DNA of 64,000 bases from Typha latifolia (taxonomy: Eukaryota > Streptophyta > Magnoliopsida > Poales > Typhaceae), in assembly GCA_019914945.1 (NCBI GenBank), contig CM034110.1, positions 4,388,308-4,452,307 of the forward strand. Reading direction: 5' to 3'. Under the pieces are notes generated by a model that saw only the letters and a list, made by a program, of their open reading frames with translations, searched no databases and was not told the DNA's origin. Below, piece after piece: positions 23,996-33,777 of the stretch (the stretch's first letter is position 1; the number at the start of each line of letters is the position of its first letter). Both the position numbers and the translations under genes were made by a program.

Positions 23996-24130
23996 ATGGC
24001 GCCGCTTGAGGCCGAGATAGAGGAGTTCTTCACTGCGGCTGAGCACGCCGAGCGACGGTGGTTCGCTGACGACGAGAATGGATCCGAGTGGACAAACACA
24101 AGGGTCCAAAGTATTGAGGTAGGTAAGCTA
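23996..24130 (+). pseudogene. Captured fragment resembling a KRP/ICK cyclin-dependent-kinase inhibitor
   Basis: In an open plus-strand frame (23831-24259) the segment PLEAEIEEFF-TAAEHA-ERRWFAD closely matches the start of the conserved C-terminal CDK-binding region of plant KRP inhibitors, whose family pattern is (E)xEIExFFAxAE....RFxxKY. The downstream half (the YNFD...PL.GRYEW part) is absent; the reading then runs into unrelated sequence, with a possible splice donor GTAGGTAAG near 24118. The block is much more GC-rich than the transposon around it. It lies wholly inside the hAT boundaries, so transduplication of host exon sequence is the simplest reading. Motif recognition is from memory of the family. 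Confidence 0.65.
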
Positions 24131-24329
24131 CTGCTTTCGGCCGCGAGATCTCGCCGGACTCGCCCCCTCCGTAGCTTGGACGGTTGGACCTTGGCCTTGG
24201 GCAAATGGGCAAAATGCCAAAATGGCAAACGAAGAATTTCTTCAATGGACCGCCCCTGATCGTATGGTAGAATTACTGAATGAATACGAGCTGTGGCTAA
24301 TACCCGAGGCATAAGCATAAAAGACGAAA

Positions 24330-24405
24330 GAAGAATGATATGCTGCTAGTTGGAGAGAGACAGAGAGAGTGAGAGAGTGAGAGAGTGAGAGAGTGAGAGT
24401 TTTGT
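24330..24405. repeat. GAGAGAGT microsatellite in the hAT element
   Basis: Short repeats of GAGAGAGTGA between the captured fragment and the AT-rich part of the element. The next 250 bp have no coding signal, apart from a small TTCGAACGC-containing piece near 24605-24640 resembling the local LTR families. Confidence 0.6.
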
Positions 24406-24947
24406 GGAGTCTTGTCAATTGTCAATTTGTCATTATGTCTGTATGTCATAGTTGATACTTGATAGTTGTGCCATTGTATTGTGGGTGGTGGCCAGCTGCT
24501 TGCCAGTTGGCCATTACCCATTTGGCCAATTTTTTTTTTACTCGGGCTGTCAGTTGGCGGGATTTTTTAGAGTTTTATATAAAATACTCTATATTATTAT
24601 TCACCTGCGTTCACAAAATCACACCGCGTTCGAACGCAAAAAATAGGTAAAAAATTGAAATTAAAATAAATGAAAATAAATGAGCAGATATAAAAAATAA
24701 ACAGTTAAACAAATGAGTAAATAAAAATATTTTTATAATTAAACAAATAGTTACACCAAAATTAGGAGGATTTTTTTTTTGCATCACTATAGAATGAGCA
24801 CATCCCAACTAGGTTGGCACCTACCCACCTATCTATCATTTGCATAATCCATCCATTAATTATAAAAAGTAAAATAAAATTACATTAGTCATTGAGATTT
24901 AAAAACTCAAATTCTATATTTTCTATTCCAAAATGGTCATCCATTTG

Positions 24948-26997
24948 TTATCTAGATTCGGCAGCATACCAATCTTGTAGGCACATCAGCGCTTCAATTG
25001 TTTCTTTTCCCAAACATGATCGACGTTGATCAATTAATCGTCCACTTGTGCTGAAAGCAGATTCTGAAGGTACAGTAGACATAGGAATGGTCAATATATC
25101 ACGGGCCATGGCAGCAACAATTGGAAATCTCATCTCATTTGCCTTCCACCATACTAAAGTATCTATTTCATCATCACTTATAAAATGATTGTAATATGCT
25201 TGAAGCTCAGTGATTCCCCCCGACATTGATGAAGTTCTCCTCATTTTAAGTCGGGCAAGCAATGACTTCTTAGTACTACCACTTTCAGGAGAAATAATAG
25301 AAGATGAAGGCGTAGAGGAAGAAGAACCATATATAATAGAATAATCATTAAAAAGCCTTTCAAAATAACTTTTAATAGTTATCGCACGAGAAACATAGTC
25401 ATCTTGTTTATCTTCATATAAACCATTAAAAATATCGAAAAGGCCGGTCTCTTTAAGTCAAGGTTCTAATAAAATGTCAAAACCAATAAGTAAAGGAAAA
25501 GGTTCAAAATATTTAGCATATTTAGTTTCCATTTTTTGTAAGATATTATGTAAAGTCTGATCATGTTTAAAAGTAATAAAAAGTTGAACAATATTAACAA
25601 GTTGCATACCAGCAATTGTAATTGTAGGAGAATAAGAGCTTGATAACATATTAGTAGCATCAAAAAATGTTTTTAAAAAATCTTTTATTTTTTCTGCATT
25701 TTCCCATTCTAAATCAGTAGGACATTCTAGTTCGTTATTAATATCTAAAGAAACATAAGAAATTATAGGTTTTTGATATACAAGTACTAATTCTAACATT
25801 TCATAAGTAGAGTTCCATCTATGTTGTACATCCAATTGAAGTTTTTTAGCTTTTAATCCACACCTTTTACACATATTTGCAAATGTTCTAGCTCTTTTAT
25901 CATTAAAAATAATATGATGTATAATTTCTCTAATTTTATGAATTAGCTCAGCAATTTTTTTAAACCACTTTGTACAATTAAATTTATAATATGACACATG
26001 CATCTATTATGTAATAATTCACCGTTACAAAGTAAAGGAAGAAAACATCGAAGATTAGAAATTGTGGAATCATTATTAGATGTATTATCAAGAGTGAGAG
26101 AAAAAAAATCTTATTTTGGATATTATAACTTGTTAACTCTTGAATAAAAGTACGAGAAAGATATTCACCAGTATGACTCTCATCAAGCTTTCGAAAAGAA
26201 ATTATTCGTTTTTGTATTTTCCAATTATCATCAATAAAATGTGCGGTTATACACATAAAAGACCAACGTTGGCTCATAGTCCAAATATCACTAGTAAAAG
26301 AAATTCTAGATTTTAATTTTTCAAAATCTAAAATTAATTTTTCTTTTTCTTCAGCAAAATATTTTAAAACATCTCTTCTAATTGTATGACGAGAAATTCT
26401 TTTAAAAGCCGGATTAAAACCTCTTTGTAAACAACCTTCAAGTTCCAGATCATCACCAATAGCAAAAGGTTTATTTCTACGAATAATATATTTAACTATT
26501 TCTTTACGAGCATTTTCATAATTCCATTGAAAATTAGAAATATTTCAGGAAGCACCTTGATTAAGCAACATTTGACTAATATCAAGTTGACCTTTTTTAT
26601 GCTTATCTTTAATATGCCTCATTAGGTGAGTAGTGCCATTCTTAGTTAATGCAGAAAAATCATGATTACATTGAAGACATTTAGCTCTACAATCTATAAC
26701 ATTACCTTGGCCATCTTTCATTTCAATCCTTTTGAAATACTTCCAAACTTCGGACTTTAATCTCTTAGAACTGCTTGTTGATGAAGCCGAAGCCAGAGTT
26801 TCCAGATCAGGTTGAATTTGAGATGCGGGTGTAGGATTAATTGAATCTCCGCCCTCCAATTGAGATTCTGTATGATCATCAAAGGAATCCATTTTGAGAG
26901 AATTTGCAAGACTAAAAATCTCGAAACCTTTAATTTGGAAAGAATTTGAGAGATTAGAGAATTTGAAAATGTGTGATGAATTTAGAAAATTTATCAT
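24948..26997 (-). pseudogene. hAT transposase, frameshifted
   Basis: Minus strand, N- to C-terminus from 26997 to 24948. A BED-type zinc finger lies at about 26560-26760 (VWKYFKRIE, then CLQCNHDFS...GTTHLMRHIKDKH). The catalytic-region segments follow: SFTSDIWTMSQRWSFMCITA and HFIDDNWKIQKRII near 26200-26300, then RCGLKAKKLQLDVQHRWNST near 25830. The C-terminal dimerisation domain is at 24960-25200 (WWKANEMRFPIVAAMARDIL, SESAFSTSGRLIDQRRSCL). Stops or frameshifts at about 26540, 26000 and 25450-25265 break it into four pieces, so no full protein is made. Domain order and content match plant Ac-like hAT transposases. Confidence 0.9.
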
Positions 26998-27638
26998 CTA
27001 TTTATAAGCATGAAAAATGTTAAAATTACCAAAATACCCCTATAAACTAGTTGTTTATTTTTGTTAAAAGGGTAAAATAGTATAAAAAAAAAAGTAGAGG
27101 TCCTATTTTTCTAATTTTCTGAATTTTTTAGCTATTTTTAGAATATTTTTTACCGTTACATTTATTTTTTAAATATATTTTTATTCTTCTATGTTTAAAA
27201 AAATATATTAAAAAAAATTAAATAGTACTTGGGCTGATATGTGATGGGAGATGGGCTAAAAAATTTAAAGAATACTTGTACTTTGGGCTGATGGGAGAGA
27301 TGGGCTAAAAAAAATTATAAAACAGTACAGTGTACAAAATTTCCCGTTTTTTTTACTGTAGCATAGGGCCGAACGGACGGGCCTAACGGGCGGGCGGGCC
27401 AAACGGGCGGGCTTTTGGGCCGGGCCGAACGGGCGGGTCGAACGGGCCAGCTTTCGGGCCGGGCCGAACGGACGGGCTTTTGGGCCGGGTCGGGCGGGCA
27501 AAGGATTGGCCCGTACCACCCGTTGGTAGTTCGGGCCGGGCCGAAATCGGGCCCGGGCCGGGCTTAGCCCGGTCCAAACCGGGCCAAGTCGGGCCGGGCA
27601 CGGGCGGGCTGGGCCCAATGATCAGGTCTAAGGTCAAG

Positions 27639-28397
27639 TGAGATATTTCTAATAGGTCAAGAGGACCATCGTGTACCAAAAATAGTTCGTGGAGTCATTG
27701 TAGAAATGGGTGATAGTTTAGCGGGTGAAATTTTAAATTATCCCTTTTTCTTTTTAATTCTCACATTTGACATATTAAACTTATGTCACAATACTGAAAC
27801 TACAAAATTGTATTTCTCATAGATAGATTTTTGACATCTGTCTCATAATTTATGTAAACTTGATGTTATATATTTTTTACATATAAGTAAATTCGAATGG
27901 GAGCTATATTTGATAAGAAAGACCTACAAACTGCTAACACCATCTAGAAATAAATTCTCTTTGAGCTGTAACTTTTTGAAAAGAATATCTTTTTTGATGT
28001 GATTCCTATCATGTTGAAAAGATAACTTAAACATATACAACTTATCTTTTAATCACCACGTCAAATTCAATTAGTTTATCTATCAAAAATGTGTTGTAAG
28101 TCAGAATAAAAAATCTAGTGTGAATCTACACACATTACAAAAACTTTCAAAAGAGTCTCCATTATTTCAAACTCTCTAAAATAGAAAAAAAAGGCTTCCC
28201 AAGCCGTAAAGGAGGTTTATACCTCATATTTAAGCAAATCAAAGGCAAATTAAAAGATATAAAAGAAATAGCAATCTAATTTATCTTATATTATAGAAGA
28301 AAAAATATCTCAACTTGATAAGCTTCCACGCTCTTCTTTCTTTTTCTTTGTCATCTGTTAATCAAATTGTTTGTGAGTACATTATACACCTTGGGTT
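27639..28397. other. Unassigned AT-rich region between hAT and Copia elements
   Basis: No gene or clear repeat boundary. A second AATAGGTCAAG near 27650 echoes the hAT target site. Confidence 0.4.
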
Positions 28398-28525
28398 ATC
28401 AAAATAAGTAAATAATTATTTGGAAAGTGATAACATGCTTGTCGTGCTACTCACTGCATATACTTATATTGATGCAGTTGGTTGTATCTTTAACAAGCAT
28501 GTGACATGTGTGGAGAGTTGTTACA
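28398..28525 (-). repeat. Copia 3' LTR, main part, cut by gypsy insertion
   Basis: Shares GTGATAACATGCTTGTCGTG and following sequence with the right LTR at 38908-39090. The last few bases of this LTR lie beyond the gypsy element at 36729-36737. Confidence 0.7.
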
Positions 28526-28981
28526 TGTTATGATCTCGATTTCGGTTGGGAAATTTGGATGTAAGGGAGAGTATAAGAAGAGGGAGAAGTAAGCTTTCCC
28601 GTAAAGATCTAGGGTGGTAAGCCAGTCGATGGGGTTAGAGACGGCATAGTCGTGGTAGGAGAGAACAAGAGAAGAGAGAAGAATATTTCGGGAAGAACTC
28701 AATTCATTCAATAATCACTATAAGGTTATCTTCCACATATTTAGAGCTAATCTAACAAATAAAACAAGCAAAAGATAACCCTAGAAACAATGTATTCTCA
28801 CCGAGCGCGTTTGAATCGAGTCGGGCGCGCTCGAACATGCTAGATACTTTCTCTGTATTTGCCAATAGATGTAGGCATTTGAACGCAACTTCCCCACGTT
28901 CGAACATGACAGCCATAATTTTTATTTTTTAAAAATAAGTGATTCGGCTCAAGACAACTATGTCCAATCCCAGTCATATTA
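28526..28981 (-). repeat. 3' LTR of the chromovirus-like element (456 bp)
   Basis: Matches the right LTR and retains the uninterrupted sequence GGATGTAAGGGAGAGTATAA, the empty counterpart of the solo-LTR insertion at 33778. Near 28800-28920 it carries a block of GCGTTTGAA/TTCGAACG-type words. Confidence 0.85.
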
Positions 28982-30450
28982 ATCCACTATGCTTCTGCCA
29001 CCTTGTCCTTAAGGTGTGAAATCGGGGAAGCGATCCATGATGTTGTACTCAAGCTCCCTTGTAGACTCGTTGGACACCTAGCCACTCCACTAGGATATCC
29101 ATCTCTAGTCGTCCTCCTCGTCATCTCCTACGCCTAGCCAATACACGAACTAGCTCCAAAACTCTCATCTCCTTAATCAGCTATAGTATATTTGAACCCA
29201 CCATCTAGTCGACGCCTACTCAAGCTCGTAGCAAGGACACATGGAATATGAGATGCACCTGTGACCTCTCCAAAAGCTTCAACCTATATGTGACGGGGCC
29301 AACTCGCTCCAATACATGAAAGGGCCCAAAGTAGTGTTGTGCCAACTTTTGGTTGCACACTAATCTTAGTGTCACCTGTCAATATGGCTAAATGCCCACA
29401 AACACAAGATCTTCGATCGTAAACTCCAACGTATATTGTTTGTGGTCGAAGACTTGCTTCATGCTGTTGCCATGTGTCCTAAGCCTCCATAATGTCGCAT
29501 CTTGAACAACCAACTTCAGATTAGCCTCTATCTGCACTGTTGTCGCCTCTAGAGCATATGTTCGTAAGATAGGCGGGAATTTGCCATACACTGCCTCAAA
29601 AGGTATCATCCCTATGCTGGTGTGAAATATAGTGTTGTATGACCACTCTGCCCAAGGAAGGTAATCACACCATCTCCTCAACTGCTTTCCAACGAAGCAC
29701 TGCAAAGACTGCTCAATGCCTTGGTTAACCACCTCGATTTGGCCATCCGACTAAGGGTGGTAGGCTGAACTAAGATCTAATAGGGTCTCCTAAAGTGTAA
29801 AATACTCCTTCCAGAAGTCGCTGATGAAGACTATATCACGGTTGGGCACGATCGAGCACGGCATGCCATAAAGTTTAGCCACATTGCGCACGAATACCTC
29901 TGCAACTGCCTTCAGCGAATATGGATGTGCTAAGACTGAGAAGTGAGCATACTTACTCAGCCTGCCTACCACGATGAAGATGTCAGAATACCCTCTCACT
30001 GGCAGTAGTCCTTTAATGATGTTCATAGAGAATATGCTCCGAAACGGGCAAAAGCTGTGGTAGTCCAGCCAGCTTGAAGGAATTGGTCTTTGCTTGTTGA
30101 CAAATATCGCAATCTCACACGAATCTCCTCAGCTCCTTCTTCATCCCAGTCCATGTACAACTCTAGGAGAGCCTCTTGCATGTCTTCAAGAGGCCCTCGT
30201 GTCCTGCCTCTGGGGTGGAATAGAAGAAATCCATGAGTCGCCTTCGCAAGGTATCGTCCGCGGGTACCCAAATGCGCCCACTGTCTAGCAATAGTCCTCC
30301 TCTGCTCTCAAGCTCAGGGTGGCTCATAGGGTCACTCTCCAACACGTGTATCAACCTGGACACATAGGGATTTATGGTACCTACAATCCCTAAATCAGCA
30401 TGAAAGGAAAACATGGGTGGTGAATAAGCTGCCAGCTCAGCGAGCACGAG
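28982..30450 (-). pseudogene. Gypsy integrase, decayed
   Basis: Minus-strand segments: zinc-binding region at 30163-30447 (GRIWVPADDTLRRRLMDFFY, AGHEGLLKTCKRLS), catalytic core at 29790-30026 (DIFIVVGRLSKYAHFSVLAH, GMPCSIVPNRDIVFISDFWK), and the later core at 29388-29732 (RWCDYLPWAEWSYNTIFHTS, IGMIPFEAVYGKFPPIL). Frames shift between each. The last 400 bp toward the LTR are degenerate; a CCTTAAGGACAAGGTGGCAG-like sequence before the LTR is the usual LEDKV-type ending. Confidence 0.85.
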
Positions 30451-31700
30451 TTGTTAGAAGAACGCATCTGCCGCCTTATTTTTCATCCCCTTCTTATATT
30501 GCAACTTATAGTCATATCTTAGCAGTTTGGCGACCCACCTTTACTATGCCAGAGTATGAACACGTTGCCCTATGAAGAATGGAAAACTCTTTACTAGTTC
30601 ATTTAGATCACAAATCGTCACCCAATCAAGTATGTTCTCCACTTGGTCACCACGTGTAGGATGGCGAACATCTCTCGCTCGTATGTAGAAAGCTACTGTG
30701 ATCTTCCTAATAAAGACTTGCTGAGATACGAAATAGGCCTCCCGGATTGCTAAGAACAACCCCAATACCCACCTTGGATGCATCGCACTTGATCACAAAT
30801 GGCTTTGTGAAATCGGGTAGAGCCAACACTAGTATGGTCATCATGGCAGTCTTCAGCTCCTCGTATGCTTTCGTGGCCACCTCGGTCCACTAGAAGGCGT
30901 CCTTCTTCAGTAATGAAGTGAGAGGTGCTATAATCTTCCTGTAGCTGCCACAAATCTGTGATAGTACCCTGTTAGGCCAAGGAACCCCCCGTAGCTCATG
31001 CACCATCGCCGATTGCGACCACCCGAGCATGCACGATGCTTGCTCAAGTTCGCTACCATGCCCTCCATTGAGATGATGTGGCCAAGGTACTCTACTCTGC
31101 GCTCTCCCCAAAGGCATTTGCTTTTCTTCACCTTTAGGGAGTGATATGCCAATAGCCCTAACACTAAGCATAGATGAACTAAGTGCTCCTCCCAAGTCCT
31201 GATGTACACCAGGATATCATCAAAAATATACTAACACATACCACTTAAGGAGTGGACGGAATATATCATTCATCAGCCCTTGGAAGGTCGTTAGTGCGTT
31301 CATCAATCCAAATGATATTACCTGAAACTCATAGTGCCCATTATGAGTCTGGAATGTCATTTTATGGACGTCCTTCGCTCACACACGAATTTGATGATAA
31401 CTGATGTGGATGTCAAGCTTGTTGAAATATGATACTCCTATCAACTCATCCAACAACTCCTCTTGACTAGTATAGGATACCTGTCCTTGACGGTGATAGC
31501 ATTCAACGCACAATAGTCCATGCAAAAATGCCAACTCCCGCCCTTCTTCTGAACCAGCAGCATTAGCGATGAAAATGAACTTCGACTCGGCTAGATAATG
31601 CCTTGCTCTAGCATCTCAACAACCATTTTCGATATCTCCTCTTTCTAGATGTGAGGATAACAGTAAGGCTGAACATTGGCTGGTTCCATCCCTGGAATGA
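30451..31700 (-). pseudogene. Gypsy reverse transcriptase and RNase H, decayed
   Basis: RT palm remnants include the YIRTWEEHLVHLCLVLGLLA and KVKKSKCLWGERRVEYLGHI segments (30928-31209), then GFLGLTGYYHRFV and the ...APLTSLLKKDAF linker into RNase H (30544-30950). The N-terminal RT half (31210-31700) is recognisable only in short pieces. The catalytic Asp pair is not readable in an open frame. Confidence 0.8.
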
Positions 31701-33420
31701 TCTCAATCCTGTGGTTGACGTGTCCCATGGGTGGTAGTCCTTGTGGAACCTCAAATAGGGCAGCAAAGTCAGCCAACGAAAGCTCTAAATCAAATAGGCT
31801 CGACCGGTGCAATCTAGAGGAAGTATGATGGTTGAAGAGTGGGGCTCGGCTGCGTCAGAACCCTGTCAAGCTGTACGACCCGTCCGTCTCACCGAAATGT
31901 GAGCCAAATCTGTGAAAAGTCAAAGGTCACTAGGCCAAGACTTTGCAGCCACTGGGTACCCAAGACTACATCCGTTCCTCAGAGAGCCAATGGATACAAG
32001 TCCACGATGAAGTTGTGGCCTTGCACCTGAATGGAGACACTCCTGCATATGCTGTCAGCTCAGAGTTTAGTGCCGTCGCCGATAGTCACCTCAAAACCAA
32101 TGGTTATTTCTGCCTTGAGTCCAATCCTCTACATGAGTCGCTCGTCCTACATGCTCCCCGTGTCTATGAGAAGATGCACGCATTGTTTCTTGACTAGTCC
32201 GTCCACCCATAGGGTCTTTGGGGCACTCGTGCTTGCGTATGTGTACATGGAGATCTCAACCAGTACCCTCTTCTCTAGCTCCTCGTATACTTCCTCCCCG
32301 GTCTCCTCAACCACCAAGTCATCACCAGCACCTCCTTTGTGTCCTCCTCATGCCCATCAATCAACATAATGCTGCCCATCACTCTGGCACAATGATGGCC
32401 CAAAGTGAACCTCTCGTCACACCTAAAACATAACCCCTTAGCTCGTTGCTCTTTCACTTGTGTAGGTGTGAGAGTACAAACTCCAAGGCATGCTCCACCT
32501 CCTCGAACTCTTGGTACAAGCCTCAGAGCGGCCCTCGGCCCTATAGTGGCTGCCGATGCTCTTGTAGTCTCACCCGGCATGTCGACCGCTTTGGTCATCC
32601 TTGGCATTAATTAGCTATTCTTGATAGCATTCCTCAAGGCTCAATGTTTCTAGTCCATCCTAGTTGCATCTTCAAAAGCCTCGCTCAAGGTCCTAGGTCA
32701 TAAAAAAGGTACATCAGCTCGAACCTCCTCACATAACCTAGAAATAAAAGTGCTGACTAGAATTTCTTGCGACCAATGAGGTTGGCATTGACTACTGATA
32801 CGCTCAAATTCTTCCTAGTAGGCAGCAATCGACATCTTTTGGACAAGCTTGGATAAGGTGGCATTGTAATACTCACAACCTGCAGTTCCAAAGCGTCTAG
32901 ATAGGGCATTTACGAATATTGACCATCCATCGAACACCTGGTGGGCGCTCATGGATTAGTACCAATGTAATGCGTGCTCTCCAAATGGAAGCTCACCAAC
33001 AACACTTTGGCATCTTCCATTGTACCTTGTTACATAAGAAACTATTCAGCACGAAAAATCTAATCCAAAGGGTTATCTCCTTGAAACTTAGGGAACTCGA
33101 GTCTCGCCTTCTTCCGCACATAGGATTGTCATGCCCCATATCATACATGAGTTCAGATACAATGGCAAGAGGATGTAGGTTCTATACATCGTGCTCTCTA
33201 TGCCTCTAGTAATCTCTCTCATAGCACAAACTGAGTCATTTCAATTCGGCTAACCCGCAGCTACCTCGACACGGTTGGGATTTAGATCTGGACATGCCCC
33301 TTTCACGCCTCTTTGCAGATCACAGGGGGCTTGGTAAGGTCCTCTAGGACCGATGGGTGGTGGCACCAAGGGTTCATTCTAGACAAGGTCTGCCCAAACC
33401 TCGTTGAGGCAACACCGTCG
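31701..33420 (-). pseudogene. Gypsy gag and protease, decayed
   Basis: A CCHC zinc knuckle, CFRCDERFTLGHHC, lies near 32400-32440 in the minus-strand frame 32275-32607, followed downstream by protease-like degenerate sequence (31830-32270). The gag core is spread over 32600-33420 without an open frame. Confidence 0.7.
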
Positions 33421-33720
33421 CGATTGGGTTTGCCGGCATAGGAATTTTCGGCATGCACACAGTGCCTGTGAGGTTTTGTAGCTCCTCCCTCATGCCACTC
33501 ATCTCATTCTGCTGTGTTCGCTATAGGTCCATCAATTTTTGGAAGAGACAGACCAAGGTTGGATCCATAGAAGGCATTGAACTAGTCGGAGTCGTGCTCG
33601 TACTCGCATTAGCTCTGTCCATCGGTGCCATCGGGTGTGGTAGGCTTGGTTTTCATAGGCACCTTCATGGTTGCGCATCGATTGGCCATTGCACTTGTGG
33701 TGGTCATGGGTCTGAAAATC

Positions 33721-33736
33721 GGTGGCTCTAATACCA
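33721..33736 (-). other. Primer-binding site of the chromovirus-like element
   Basis: The minus strand reads TGGTATTAGAGCCACC next to the 5' LTR; one change from TGGTATCAGAGC, the initiator-Met tRNA site usual in chromoviruses. Confidence 0.85.
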
Positions 33737-33777
33737 CTGTTATGATCTCAATTTTAGTGGAGAGATTTGAATGTAAG

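Larger units (their letters stand above)
23638..27630 (-). mobile_element. hAT transposon (3993 bp) with KRP-like captured fragment
   Basis: Left end TAGACGTGATCATCGGGC and right end (complement) TAGACCTGATCATTGGGC form a terminal inverted repeat with two mismatches in 18, flanked by AGGTCAAG on both sides. Just inside both ends are GC-rich runs of CGGGCC/GGGCGGGC (23654-23810 and 27365-27610), the kind of subterminal repeat hAT transposases bind. The transposase reads on the minus strand in the right two thirds but is broken. The left third, beyond the transposase 3' end, holds unrelated GC-rich DNA with a KRP-like peptide. It looks non-autonomous now. Confidence 0.92.

Noticed and set aside
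27265..27679. Pro/Ala/Gly/Arg-rich open frames
   Set aside because: Translation of the CGGGCC subterminal repeats of the hAT element.
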